Shown: positions 22,896-34,453, counted from the first letter of the stretch. The stretch: DNA of 64,000 nucleotides from Bremia lactucae (GCF_004359215.1 NC_090611.1:90156-154155); one strand, 5' to 3'. Notes: generated by a model from the sequence alone, not told the origin. Numbers and translations are program-made.

Positions 22896-23171
22896 TTGAC
22901 ATCCTTTTTCATTCTTTGTGCTTTTGAATCCAAGTTGATATAAGGCTTATGTATTCTTATTCAGACACCAAATGTCTAACTATTCGAACAGCTAAATTTT
23001 GTGGAATAGATTCCGAGATCTCGCCGGTAATAAGTAGAGCGATAAAGCTGTCCTTCCTTCAAGTAGCAATCACAGGAAGGAAAATGTTATTAAGATGCAA
23101 ACGTGATAAAATGGTCTCTATTAGGAGCATCAGTCTTCCAAAAAAAGATACTCTGGACTTCCGCTCCAAGC

Positions 23172-24659
23172 ATGATCGTCTCAAAGTCAAAGCGTCTCCG
23201 TTCTTTCCGCTATATGGCCAACCACTCCGCGGCCCCGCTGTCCTCGTCCAAGCCTAACGCGCACCCCCCCCTTCAGACGTCACGTACCCGCTTCTCAACC
23301 CACGCATCCGCATCTTCCGGGTCGTTCCTGTCCCCATCCACAACCTCTTTATCCACATTCGATCCAAAAGTCCCCCATTTCATGGCCCCGCGTCTTCAGT
23401 TTGAGACAAATAAAACCCCAAATGCTATCAATCGCTCTCACTTTGCGCTCGATTTGCACACGTGGACGTTTCTAAACCACGGTGCATTCGGCGCTTCTAC
23501 GCATGAAGCCATTAAAGCAGTCGAGTACTGGCATTCCCAGGCAAACAAACAGCCTCTAAAATTACACGATCGCGACCTGTTTCCCCTCCTCATGCAATCA
23601 ATTGAGGCATTAGCAACATTCCTTGAAGTCTCGAATCCCAAGGAATTAGTGCTTCTTCCGAACGCCACATCGGGCTTGCATGCCGTTCTCGCTTCGATCC
23701 TCCAGTCTCGGCTGGCGAAAGCAAAGACCGTGGTGCTTTTCTCCACCCGGTACGATGCCGTAAGGGCAATATTACAGTCTCTACAAGACACACACGAGCC
23801 TCACGTGCATGTGCATGAAGAGGAATTGAGTCTTAGTGACTCGTACGACGACAACAAAGTGCTAGACAAGTTAGAAAAGGCCTTTAAGGCCGTGGAAGCG
23901 TCTGGGCGATCTGTAACCCTCGTCGTCGTTGATCATATTACATCTACTACTGCTGTCTTAATGCCTTTACGAGCGATTATAGAGCGCTGTCACAGCCGTG
24001 GCCAAGGCGTTCCTGTGCTCGTGGATGGAGCACATGGGCCACTAAACATCCCTTTAGACCTTGATGCACTAAATGCGGATTATTATGTCGGAAATTGCCA
24101 CAAATGGCTCTGCGCGCCGCGCGGAGCGGCATTCTTGCATGTGAAACGCGTCGATGGACCGCGCATTTTGCCGCGGGTCGTTTCTTATGGCTATAAGGAC
24201 GGTATGCAACGGGCCTTCCTCTGTACGGGAATGCAAGACTACAGCGCGTGGCTCACGCTGCCGCATTGTCTTGCGTATTGGCGTCGTCAAGGCGTCGACG
24301 CGACGCGCGCGTATATGCACACGCTGGCGCACGAGGGCGCACGAGTGCTGTCGTGTCGATGGCACTTGTCCACGCACGTGCAAGCGCTGAAAGTGCCGCG
24401 TGTTAAACGCCATGCGATGCGATTGGTACAATTGCCTACGATGCAAACGCTCTGTGGCGGCGTGGTGGTGGACGAAAAAGCTCCGAACGCGACGTTGTCG
24501 GACGCCCAGCGCGTGCAAGATGCGCTCTATAGTCGGCATCGGATTGAGGTGCCGATCAAGTGCGTCGAACGGAGACTCTACGTCCGCATCTCGGCGCACG
24601 TGTACAATAATCTCGAGGACTTTGAGCGGCTTGCTGTGGCGATGATTGAGAGCGATTGA
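23172..24659 (+). CDS. PLP-dependent aminotransferase class V, isopenicillin N epimerase-like
   Basis: About 495 aa without introns from ATG 23172. The N-terminal 70 residues are rich in Ser, Arg and Thr with few acids, like a mitochondrial presequence. The class V core begins HTWTFLNHGAFGASTHEAIK. The PLP aspartate is likely Asp285 in VLVDGAHGP, and the Schiff-base lysine is Lys311 in YVGNCHKWLCAPRG. These motifs match isopenicillin N epimerase/cysteine desulfurase-like (NifS superfamily) enzymes; many eukaryotic members act on sulfur amino acids, but the substrate cannot be told. The reading frame is open further upstream to 23103 without an ATG. The gene lies just after the truncated A2 element, so its promoter may include LTR-derived sequence. 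Confidence 0.85.
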   Translation: MIVSKSKRLRSFRYMANHSAAPLSSSKPNAHPPLQTSRTRFSTHASASSGSFLSPSTTSLSTFDPKVPHFMAPRLQFETNKTPNAINRSHFALDLHTWTFLNHGAFGASTHEAIKAVEYWHSQANKQPLKLHDRDLFPLLMQSIEALATFLEVSNPKELVLLPNATSGLHAVLASILQSRLAKAKTVVLFSTRYDAVRAILQSLQDTHEPHVHVHEEELSLSDSYDDNKVLDKLEKAFKAVEASGRSVTLVVVDHITSTTAVLMPLRAIIERCHSRGQGVPVLVDGAHGPLNIPLDLDALNADYYVGNCHKWLCAPRGAAFLHVKRVDGPRILPRVVSYGYKDGMQRAFLCTGMQDYSAWLTLPHCLAYWRRQGVDATRAYMHTLAHEGARVLSCRWHLSTHVQALKVPRVKRHAMRLVQLPTMQTLCGGVVVDEKAPNATLSDAQRVQDALYSRHRIEVPIKCVERRLYVRISAHVYNNLEDFERLAVAMIESD

Positions 24660-25281
24660 TACAGGAGCTGTAATAGCATGGGCTGCCACAGAGTGTCGTG
24701 GTGTTTGAGAATGATTGTCGATGGCGGGAGTGAATGTTTAATGGTTGCTAGTTCGAGGTCGACAGAATGATGCATCTGATGCCACATGAGCTACTTTGTG
24801 TAGCCAACTCATTCGTGACGGTACGAATAAGCACGCTTGTCCTTACGCTGCTTTTGCCACTCTGTGGGGCAAGATCGACCACATTTTTGAGACGAAACGC
24901 AAGTGTTCCTTTTCAAGTCAATGCACGGTGCACCGGCATACTTGACTCTTAAAACGTTTGATCTAAATTATGTCTTTTCTGCGCCTGGCTTCATGTGGAC
25001 GCATGTATCGCTTCTTGCCACGGAACCGCTCCATGCGCTCGCTTTTAATTCTTCTTGTCGTCTTTGCAAGCAGCATGTTTATGTGGACACAGCTTTACTT
25101 TAGATTAATTATGGCAAGACCCGAATGCTCTTGTATGCTCGAATTCGATGCATGAGCTCCATCGATGAAACAATAATTAAAGAAGTTAGTTTGTCTGAAG
25201 CATGTAGCCATCTTGATATCAATATCCATGAAAGTCCACTTTTGTCTTTTTAATACTGTGGCCGAAAATTTAAGGTATACG
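24660..25281. other. Spacer upstream of the CWF19-like gene
   Basis: About 620 bp. Small plus-strand ORFs here overlap one another in different frames and look like no known protein. It probably holds the 3' end of the PLP gene and the promoter of the next gene. Confidence 0.4.
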
Positions 25282-27182
25282 ATGCCCAAGGTGTTGCTGT
25301 GCGGGGCAGTACAGGGCCAATGGGAGCTTTTGTTCGAGCGCGTGCGCCGGCTCAATGCAGCAGCCAAGGAAAAGCCTTTTGAGGCGCTCGTGTGTATTAG
25401 TCGCTGCTTTCCACTTCCAGTTGATTACCTCGCGGGAGGTGATAAGCAGACGCCAATCCCCACGTATTTTTTACCAGCATATGAGGCCGCGCGCTTGTGG
25501 CAAGAAAATGCCAAGCAGATGGAAACATTTGACCACTTGAGCTCCGTGACGCAGCCATCGGCACCTGTAGAGATTGGCGAAGGCTTCTTTTGCCTGGCAG
25601 GGGCTGGAGTTGCAACTGTGCGTGAGTGCAGAATTAATAGTTTGCAAGGGCATTTTACTTATAAAAGTGACAGATTGCAGGACTTAAGATAGCTTATGTG
25701 TCGGGCACGGAGTCTCCTGGACAAAAGGACGAGAAAGGGGCAGTGTTGACGTATTCAAAAGCTTCGGTGCGTAACATGCTAAAGTTTTAAATGAGTGGGG
25801 TGAAATGATAGGGAACATTTGTACTGAAACAGGTTAATACTTTGGTGCAAGAGCTTCTTAACAGTCCCGAGCAAGGCGATGTCGATTTCTTGTTCACGGC
25901 GGATTGCCCAGCAAATTTTCAGCTATTGTTGCCGGAACAGCAACTTTCTCCTGGTTTGCAGGCCATGCGAGGAAGTGAAGCCATTTGCGAGCTGGTGCAA
26001 CAAGTTCATCCAAAGTACCACATCACAAGTCGTGGAGGCGATGGCAGTCGTGGCGATGTGTTTTATCAGCGATTGCCGTACGTGAGCGAAGTGACTGGTT
26101 CCAAACGGAAGCAACTCACGCGTCTGATTAATCTAAGTGGAGTCAACACCAGCAAAGACAAGACACGCAAGTATTTGCATGCGCTCCAAGTCGTGCCATT
26201 CCTGCAACAGAGTCCGGGAGATCGTCAGCATGTCGATATTCCGACAGGAACGACGCAAAACCCATATCTCTACGCGAAGCTCGAGCAACTTCGAAGCGAC
26301 GAGCAATCGATCTTAAAGCGGAGGAAGGTCGAAGGGCTCTCGACGGAGCAAATTGAGCAACTAACCGCCAAAAGTCGAGGCGATGCTCAATATTTTTACG
26401 ACGAGAAGTTGGCGGCCAAGGGTCAACGCAAGGGCGGGTTGATTCCAGGACAAGGGAAGAAGCCTCGTGTGGCAGACCGCACCGAGTGCTGGTTCTGTCT
26501 GTCTACGCCAAGCCTTGAGCGCCATTTGATTGTAAGCATTGGCCAAGAAGCGTATCTTGCGATACCCAAAGGAGCCATCTGTGAAGACCATGTGCTGATT
26601 GTACCCATTGCGCACGAAGCAACTACTTTAAAGCTTCAGGACGACACGTGGCGAGAAATGGAGCGCTTTAAAGCGGCGCTGCGTCGGTATTTCGCATCAC
26701 AGGACAAGGAGCTGCTGGTGATTGACCGCAATGTGGCGACACTGGGTGCTACGCATTGTCACTTGCAAGTCGTGGGGGTGCCGAAAGCTCTCGCGGGTAA
26801 TGCTTGCCGTATTTTTGAGACCGAAGGCGAGAAATACCACGTCACGTTTAAAAACATAGGGCATGATGGCGATGCGCAAGCCTCAGCGAGTACAGGGCCA
26901 CTGGAGCTACTGCGCCAAGAGACAAACGGCCAATCCTTCCTGTATGCCGAATTGCCAACTAGCGACGGGGGCACTTCTCAACTGCTTCATCGGGTCGAGG
27001 GCAAGCACTACGTCCAGTTTGGGCGACACGCAACTGCTTGTTTGCTAGGGATGCCGCGGCGTGCTAATTGGAAGTTCTGTGTGTTGCCTAAAGCAGAAGA
27101 AGAGGAGCTGACGCTTAAGTTCAAGAGGCAATGGAAAGCTTTTGACTTTACACTCACCGACAAGGATGACGAGGGAACTTAA
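25282..27182 (+). CDS. CWF19L1-like protein (CwfJ family, lariat-debranching associated)
   Basis: Three exons, 25282-25621, 25681-25766 and 25833-27182, encode about 591 aa. The N-terminus MPKVLLCGAVQGQWELLFER starts a metallophosphatase-like domain typical of CWF19L1/Drn1. The C-terminal half has CwfJ_C_1: RTECWFCLSTP near residue 360, YLAIPKGAICEDHVLIVPIAH, and a HIT-like THCHLQVVGVP near residue 450. CwfJ_C_2 closes the protein (GRHATACLLGMPRRANWK). In yeast, Drn1 helps the debranching enzyme Dbr1 process intron lariats. A conserved YDEKLAAKGQRKGG-type linker lies before the zinc-like cysteines. Intron phases 1 and 0 join cleanly. The gene converges with the small gene at 27264, 81 bp apart. 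Confidence 0.9.
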
Positions 27183-27263
27183 TATTAGATACGGCGAGGC
27201 CGGTTAAGCAGAAGATCAATATGATAGAACGATGGCGAGAGACATAATCTTGTAAGTCAGGCT

Positions 27264-27581
27264 TCATGATGCCTTCTTGTTGCTAAACACGGTGTGCCTT
27301 GCGTCTGTCTTGCGTTTCGCTTGAACAGCTGCCGGTGATCCCGACATTGTCTTGTTTCCCATGCCGTCCGAAACGACAGGGCATTCTTGCAGCGCCTCGG
27401 CGATCTGCTTCTTATAGTCGACGCCGTAAATATCACACCACGCTTTCTCGCCTTCCGAAATAGGTGGAATGTTCGTCTTGCGCGCTGATGCGGAAGACTG
27501 CTGCAGCAACCGCGAGGGCGTCGAAGATTTGATGCAGCGGGCTGCGGCTTTCGGTAGGCGGAGAGCGGTGTAGTTGATCAT
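27264..27581 (-). CDS. Small basic protein with mitochondrial-type N-terminus
   Basis: 105 aa from ATG 27581, beginning MINYTALRLPKAAARCIKSS, a basic, acid-free stretch typical of mitochondrial presequences. A short conserved-looking core, GEKAWCDIYGVDYKKQIAEA, follows, then a basic tail. I do not recognise the family. The frame stays open upstream to 27737, but that extension lacks clear features. It could be a subunit of a mitochondrial complex, which is inference from the N-terminus alone. Confidence 0.55.
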   Translation of the reverse strand: MINYTALRLPKAAARCIKSSTPSRLLQQSSASARKTNIPPISEGEKAWCDIYGVDYKKQIAEALQECPVVSDGMGNKTMSGSPAAVQAKRKTDARHTVFSNKKAS

Positions 27582-28098
27582 GATATTGACGGAGTTCGAG
27601 GTGATCTTTTTTTGATGCGAGTGCTGCAGAGGAAATTGCAAAGTGAGGTTGAAGGGAAACTTGTCGAATGAAAACAATTGCGGGGCGAAACGACGTTTTG
27701 CAGGGTGGCAGATAAGCTTTTCGTCTCGTTTCTGCACATGTAGCTATGTAAAACTTGCGTTTCGTTTGCCATCCCATGATGGACGATACTTCAAGTGCCA
27801 TCGTGACGCAGGCGAATCGGTCGCAGGAATGACTAAAGAAGGGCTTTGATGATGATGATAGAAAAGGTTTTGACGCGCAGTGGCTGTTGCCGGGAAACCC
27901 ATAAAACATCCAGAGCTCGACGTGCCGCTGCGCCGTGGCAGTAAAATTTAGCAATTCTGATCTCGCAATCAACTTGATTGGGTGCACTGCATTGCGATTC
28001 TAGAAGCAACAACGAGTCGGTTTTTGCAATCGGGACTTGTTACCAGTCCTATATTTAGTACCCATTTTTACAGTCATAAAAAGACCCAAATTAATTGT

Positions 28099-30193
28099 TT
28101 AGCGTTTCCACGAAGTCATGCAGCCATCTTGAGGACGAAGACTCGGCAGCCGCACCAGCTTCTCCCCAAGCATATTTCCTTTCTTCACAAGCACAACAAG
28201 CAGGCCTGCGCAAATGAGGAGCGTGAGGAGTACAGAGCGGAGCAGCCGCTCAATCACGTGGCTCTGACGACCACTTCGCAGCGTTTCGACGAGGAAAAAG
28301 GCCGCTACCAGCCCCAGTAGCTTTGTGAGGATCGATTCGAGTGTCTCGCGCTGTGATCGAAACGGCGAAGGTTTGCTGCGTGATATTGTGAAGCGCCCAA
28401 GCAGCAAGTCCAGCACATCCTGTCGATGCCCGTCCATAAAGTTGTTGATGATGTATCGCAAGCACGAGTTATAACCATCCATTAATGCGCCCTTCTTGGT
28501 GCGCTTGCCAGTGCGTGTAAAGTCAGTCTTGAGCGCTCCTGTGCCGGCGTACAAGAGGCTGATGGCGTCTGCGTTGTTTCCCCACACGCGCTTGAAGGTG
28601 GCTTCAAACCCGCTAAATGGGGAGCTCAAGACATTTCCTTGGAGTGCCTCGGTCTCATTAAGTTGCAGCAAGACATTGCGGCGGCCAAAAAGCGACTGAA
28701 GGGGTACATAAAAAGAAGAGTGAGGTTGGCAATGGATACTCTGTCAAATAAAAATGAACGAACGACTGACCTGTACGACGTTTGTGCGATCGAGATTGTC
28801 CATGCAATTTGTACGCACCACACCCGACTGTCTGCTGACAACACGTCCATCTGCACTTTCGCAAAAGTAACTAAAACGGTATTTGTGTACAACTATAAGC
28901 AATCTTTTGTTTCATTTCCGGTGTTGCTACGTACCCATGATCGAGAAAATCAGTATCAACCTGTTTAATCAGCTTCTCAAGGTTATTCCACTTCATATTG
29001 CGACACTCGTGATGGAAATCGAACCAAACTAAACGCACAGCGGCAAGAATGTGCGAGTCCATTGTGGCGGCACCGGCCACAGTTTTTGTCACTGCTTCGC
29101 CGAGTTTCAACTGGTCCTTTTTCTTATCAATGAGATTAATGAGTAAAACACGGCCATAGAGCGAAATCAACTCGTATGCGTGTTTTTGAAACGCGGCTAC
29201 ATCGCGTTCAACGTCGCCAGCACGGTAAACGAGGGGTGCGTACTTCATCGTGGCCGGAGAGCTCCAGTACACTGGAATCGATCCACGAATTTGCACAAAA
29301 GACGTTTGTTTGCCATCTGGAAACAGGCAAATTTGCTCGGTTTCCACGAAATTGGCTACATTTCCGTCGTCATCGATGCCGCGCATTGTAAATCGCATGC
29401 CCTGGCGCTTGCACGACCGTCGCGAGATGTACAGCATACGAAATGTTTTGTCGTTGACTTGCAGCTTCTCTGTCAGCTCAATGTGTGCTTGCATCATGGG
29501 CGTCAGCCACTCGTAAAATTTTTGCTCTGTTGCCATAATGTTGCACGCATGAGTAACAAAAAAACTGGCTAAGCGATGATCCTACCAATCAGAGCCGAGC
29601 ACAGCGACTTGTTCCAGAAAAAACGGTCATCCGCACGCTCGGCAATTGTGCCAGATTTGCCGTCAAAAGCCGCAATTCCTGCAACAGTGGCAACATGGAA
29701 ATTAAAAAGTGTGGCACGATTGCATGCAAATAACCTTACGTTGCAGAGTGTGTGTCAAATCATAGTCTTTTGAAAAATGCAACTTTTGAGCCGCAATATT
29801 ACCAACTATCATGTTTATATACGTGCGTTCGTCCTCTTCTTGCTGTGGCGAAAGTATCGGCAAGTCTTGCGTCGGAATAAGCAACAGCTCGAGCTGCTGC
29901 ACGACACGAATCTCAGTGCCCTTCACACCTTTGCATACTAATTTTGATTGCGTCACGACGGCTAGATACGGACCACGCAGCAGCCAAAAAATGCCGTAGA
30001 TGGCATCAAAAGCCATTCGACGGCCGTGCACATGTTGGAAATCCTTGTCATGTTCCACACTAAGGTCCAGTGATGCATCACAGGACACTAAGCGTGGAAT
30101 ATGAAGACGGAGCGGGTGTAGCGGGTGCAAAAGCACCAGGTTATCGTCTTGCACGACCAGCTCATAGTGCTTCTTCTTGTCGGCGATCGGCAT
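28099..30193 (-). CDS. SAC1-type phosphoinositide phosphatase
   Basis: Five exons on the minus strand: 30193-29740, 29678-29586, 29526-28935, 28870-28771 and 28695-28099, giving about 611 aa. The Sac domain includes [44 protein letters not shown] and the catalytic CX5R loop [13 protein letters not shown] (Cys402, Arg408). Further on come [19 protein letters not shown] and a C-terminus with two hydrophobic segments ([11 protein letters not shown] and [15 protein letters not shown]). Single-domain Sac proteins of this layout sit in the ER/Golgi membrane and dephosphorylate PI4P. All introns are 59-75 bp and phase-consistent. The catalytic motif spans a 100-bp exon, which a simple ORF view would miss. 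Confidence 0.93.
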
Positions 30194-30376
30194 GAGACAA
30201 CGTGGTACTGAAAGGAATTGCGCGAAGATACGAAAACAATTTAAAAATGAATAAAGGGGTACACAGGGCTAAGTGCGAATTACATCCAATCGGCATTGTT
30301 GTCTGTATGCGAGTCAATTTAAACACTTCTTTTGGTAAGCGAGGCAATTTTAAACACTGCTTTTGGCTGTTTCTTA

Positions 30377-31543
30377 TCAAGCCGGAAACGGGTGCAAATG
30401 AATCGAAGATGACATGCGGAAGTTATGCAGAGTCGAGCTTTCGCGATAGTCACTGTGGTTTAATCCTTGCGTTGTCAAGGACCCAAAGCATCCTCCTGTC
30501 GTTGCACTAAGTACCGATTGACTCTTTTCCAGTTGCTCTAAGATTGCTTCCCCTTCCATCTGTTGGTGCCGCATCCACGCCGCAGCAGCTTGGTCCCGTG
30601 TTTGTAACGCTGGATAGATGAGAACATCGTGGAGCATACTGCCCGCAAATGCCCCGAGTAATGGGCCAAATAAATAAACCCAACAGGCTTCGCGCCGTTC
30701 ACCCGGTAGCGCAACTGACCCCCAACCGGCAATAGCAGCCACGATTCTCGGTCCTAAATCTCGAGCCGGGTTCAGGCATGCCTGAGTAAAAGGCGTCATC
30801 ACTAATGTAAGAGCTGCTAGAGCTACACCAATGTAAAAAGGGGCCAACAACGTGGACGGTAGTCGAGACACGATAGCGCTTTTATTACTTTCTTGTACTC
30901 TTGCTGCTGAGCTCGTAAAGGCGACGTCCCCAGCGGGTTGGATCGGGTGTCGAACAACCAGATGGGTTAGTACAAGGATGAGTGTACCCATTGCCTCTAA
31001 AACAAACGCTCCGGCAGCTGAAACATCACTCTTGGTCCAAGATGTTACATTGTTGCCTTGTTCATTCACCAGTTGCGGATGGGGGTACGAACATCCAAAA
31101 GCACTGGCGGAGAGGGAAGACTGAGGGGTACCCCGAATTAAGTGCAACCGGTTTTCATACCGTTTAATGCCCGATCCGAACATGAGGTATACGGCAAACC
31201 CCGCTAAGGTTGCACCTAAGAACTGAGATAAGATGTACACAGGCAGTTTACGCTTTGGAAACGCATTTTTGGTGTATGGGGACATTGCAATTGCTAGCGT
31301 CACGGCAGGATTCAGATGAGCGCCAGATCCTGGAGACGCAAGAAATGTTGCGAGCATTGCCGCAAATCCCCAGCCAGCGGCAACAGTTCCCACTGCCATA
31401 GTGTACGAATTGGCATCGGTGAATGTAGCAGTGGCAATACTTGCCGTGCCTAAAAAGACCATTACAAACGTGCCAACGAATTCTGATGCGCACTCAAATG
31501 CCATTGACCGGAACAATGCAAAGAGCATGATGTGTACATGCAA
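30377..31543 (-). CDS. Aquaglyceroporin (MIP family channel)
   Basis: 388 aa in one exon. Two NPA boxes are present: SGAHLNPAVTLAIAM (NPA at 78-80) and TQACLNPARDLGPR (NPA at 258-260). The Asp after NPAR and the following GPR are typical of GlpF-like aquaglyceroporins, which pass glycerol and small solutes as well as water. Six hydrophobic segments can be placed. The loop between helices 3 and 4 is long (about 127-175, with an NVT glycosylation site), and the helix 4-5 region is also extended. A C-terminal tail of about 75 residues is Gln/Ser rich. Met14 (MAFECASEFVGTF) is an equally good start. It lies 183 bp upstream of SAC1 on the same strand. Confidence 0.92.
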   Translation of the reverse strand: MHVHIMLFALFRSMAFECASEFVGTFVMVFLGTASIATATFTDANSYTMAVGTVAAGWGFAAMLATFLASPGSGAHLNPAVTLAIAMSPYTKNAFPKRKLPVYILSQFLGATLAGFAVYLMFGSGIKRYENRLHLIRGTPQSSLSASAFGCSYPHPQLVNEQGNNVTSWTKSDVSAAGAFVLEAMGTLILVLTHLVVRHPIQPAGDVAFTSSAARVQESNKSAIVSRLPSTLLAPFYIGVALAALTLVMTPFTQACLNPARDLGPRIVAAIAGWGSVALPGERREACWVYLFGPLLGAFAGSMLHDVLIYPALQTRDQAAAAWMRHQQMEGEAILEQLEKSQSVLSATTGGCFGSLTTQGLNHSDYRESSTLHNFRMSSSIHLHPFPA

Positions 31544-31767
31544 ACGCTTGTTTTAAAAATGTGCTTTTAAAATGACATACAAATGCAAGTGGCTCTTTTC
31601 TTTTGTCTTTCTAACCGTTTTGTCCGTCAAGGCAAATAAACCGTCGTTTTTGCCAATCGGCAACTAACGCTTCGACAGGCGGCAAAACGAAGTAAAGTCC
31701 ATCAGACCGTTATCATAGAAGCGTGCGAATCGAAGTGCAGGCGTTACGGTCCAGAAGCTACCTGTGA

Positions 31768-32733
31768 TTACACGTCGGCTGGTCCTGTGGGAGGCAAGTT
31801 AGCAGAGCCGCTTGGTAGCACGTAGGCAAAAGTTCTGCTCCCTAAAAACGTTAAATACGGTTTTGCGTCTGTGCCGACTTGCGGTATAAAATTTCGGCCG
31901 TCCCAATAAGTTCGACGAGTCCAGCCTGCTAGTTGCGTACATCGAAGCAGCAAGTGTCCATGCTCTTCGGTCAGAGCATTTACACGACACAAGACATGTG
32001 CGACACAGTCACGAAGGGCAATGCTTCGAGCCGCAGCGCTGGCAACTTCTTGCATTGCTGATTCTTTTTTAGAGATTTTGTGCTTTTTCATTTGCCCTTC
32101 AGTTTTATCAAGGACTGTACCCACTTTTTTCAGTTCGCCACCCCCTGGCGCGCAAGTGGCAACATCAAAATGGTCAAATTTGTCGACGTCGCCCCCACTT
32201 GTGCTACCAATTGCCAAAATAAGATCTTCCATTCCTTGAATAGGGACATTTAACACTAATGAAATCAATTGCAAGTCAATGTAATTCGGCAACTTTACTA
32301 AAAAAATGCAAGCAAAAAACAAGGCGGCAGACCAAAGATGGCTCCGGATTGGCTCAAAAATTTGGCCGTGTATCTTGAGGATTTGATCGAGCAAATAAAG
32401 TTTCCCTGTTGCGCAAATAATTACACATCTTAATTAAACGAAAGTAATGCCAAAGTGCCCACCTGATTGGTAACAGCCGTCAACCAAGTAATTGTCATTA
32501 GGCTCCGTGTACGGCCATCGCTGCTGCGCGATGAGAGTAAGCAAACTGGATTTGGGTACAGCAGCCGCGAAAGCATGTCTTTTTTCACCGCCACCCAATC
32601 CATAAAGTGTCTCGTCTATCCTTCTCAGTGCTTGTAATACGAAAACTGCCTGTAAACCTATTGCTGCTTCGCTTATGTTGCTCTGGAACGCACAAAGCCA
32701 GTCCGAAACGACCTTGTTTGCCTGAACTCGCAC
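31768..32733 (-). CDS. Unrecognised protein with a central membrane segment (5' end unresolved)
   Basis: Two exons, up to 32463 and 32405-31768, join as TCA G|GG across a 57-bp intron. The protein contains LQALRRIDETLYGLGGGEKR, QRWPYTEPNDNYLVDGCYQS, a hydrophobic stretch SAALFFACIFLVK, a Lys-rich segment and a C-terminus with CTQLAGWTRRTYWDGRNF. I know no family match. In-frame reading upstream ends at a TAA just before 32733 with no ATG, so the true first exon is missing, uses a splice site such as CAG at about 32723, or the gene is damaged. It is divergent from the DnaJ gene, with under 100 bp between them. Confidence 0.55.
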
Positions 32734-32829
32734 TTAATCGAGTGACGTGCCCCATGCGACCCCTTTGCCACCAAGAACTAACTTGACCGAGTCGGAATCG
32801 TCGAGGCAGGCGACCTTTCTTTAAGTAGA

Positions 32830-34453
32830 ATGGCACTCGGCAAGAAGAAGGTTTCGAGCATGGTCTACTACGATCTCATGGGCGTTTCGGCGGATGCCAC
32901 GCCCGAACAGATCAAGAAAGCGTACCGTAAGAAGGCCCTGCAGCTCCATCCTGACAAGCGCGGCAACACACCCGAGTCACAGGAAGAGTTTACACGCATG
33001 AAACAAGCGTATGATGTCCTGTCCGACCCGCAAAAGCGTGAAGTTTACGATCAGTACGTGAAGCCGTTTTTCAATCTCGGTGTTTTTTTTTCGTTCTCCT
33101 TTTGTTGCGTAGTGAGTGGCTAAAGTGTGTATCCATGTGCTAAACAGAGTGGGTGAAGATGGCATTAAACTCATGGAAGATTATGGCAACATGAGTCCGG
33201 AAGAAATGTCCATGCTACTGTTCCGCTCAATGGGCGCAGTTGGGGCCAAGGGCAAGTGTATCCTCATCTTGCTCGTATCCGCGCTATTTGCCTTCTTCCT
33301 CCTTATTCCAAGTACGGTAAACATCTTGCTTTATTCATGCTTACGAATCTGTGCCTAATGCATTAAATTATGTACATATCTAGTCTTTTGGTGCCTTCGA
33401 GCGGATGCAACCATTTCAATGAACTGGGCCGTTGTGTGTATCCCCCTCTGGATCGCAGACGCCATTTATTACTGCTGTTTGGGCTGCGTTCTTGCGTCCT
33501 CGGACAGTCACGCGGACGCGGAGGAAGAAGTGAAGCGGAAACCGCCTTTATACAAGCTCTACTCGTTTTTCAAGGCCTTGCTGTTGCTCGTGCTGCAAAT
33601 ATTTATCGCTCTCAAGCTTAATAACGATATCAACTGGACCGTCATTGAAGTATTAGTGCCGTACTTTATCTATGACGGATTAAACCAATTGCAAGCACTA
33701 GCTGGAGGAATCTTAGGCTATAATATGCTCACGAAAACCAGTGAAGGAGCTGGCGTTTCTCAGACCGAAACGATCACGAAACAACGCTCTGCGCTCGTGG
33801 CAGCTGTGCTGAAAAAGGTGCTTTTAAACGCTGCTCGGATAACTCAGGCCGTGCTACTTGGTTTGAAAATCGACGGAGACTTGAAGGATACGAGCTGGTG
33901 GCTCGTATTCATCCCCGTGTGGCTCTACATTGGGTTTTTCCTATCGTTTCCAGTCAGGAAGTACGTTCGTGGGAAGACGCGGACCCCAAAGCCTGAGCCC
34001 GAGACGTCGCCACAGCAGCACGATGCGTACACGCGCGAGTCCGTGGCGAAAGACGAAGACGAGGCTGTAGCCAAGTTCCCGCTGCTAGACGCGCTGTGCA
34101 CAATTTCGGTCATTCTGGCCCTCATGTCGCCGTTTTTGATCTTGTCGGCACGACTTCAGAATGGGTCTTTTTCCACCATTTTTGTGCTGTTGCCATGGCT
34201 CATTTTGGTTGGTTTTGGTCTATTGTTGCTGCTGTGTAATTTGGTTGCCAACATTTTTTTGTGTGTGTGTTCTGATTGGTAGGTTGGCCTTGTGTTTTGC
34301 TTTATTTGCTGTGCCATTTCGTGCATCAGTTTAAATGACTCGGATGATGGCAACACACGTGATCAGGCAACAGCGCCGAATGCACGAGGGTCGCCGTCGA
34401 CAGAGGAAGGTGCGGGTGCACGTGCTGATTACGTTTCTGTGGATATGGATTAA
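32830..34453 (+). CDS. DnaJ-domain multi-pass membrane protein
   Basis: Four exons: 32830-33053, 33148-33311, 33384-34243 and 34283-34453, about 472 aa. The J domain covers residues 12-76 with YYDLMGVSADATPEQIKKAY, HPD at 40-42 and YDVLSDPQKREVYD. A short G-E-D-G segment and MSPEEMSMLLFRSMGAVGAKG lead to several hydrophobic segments (LILLVSALFAFFLLIP, WAVVCIPLWIADAIYYCC, LLLLVLQIFIALKL, WWLVFIPVWLYIGFFLSF and two more). J proteins recruit Hsp70; the membrane anchor suggests ER or vesicle location. The last intron (34244-34282) is only 39 bp; if it is not spliced, translation stops at the TAG at 34280. The spliced tail ends DYVSVDMD. Confidence 0.85.

Noticed and set aside
24069..24689. Long minus-strand ORF of 206 codons
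   Set aside because: Exact shadow of the PLP enzyme gene; His/Arg-rich translation typical of an antisense frame over GC-rich codons.
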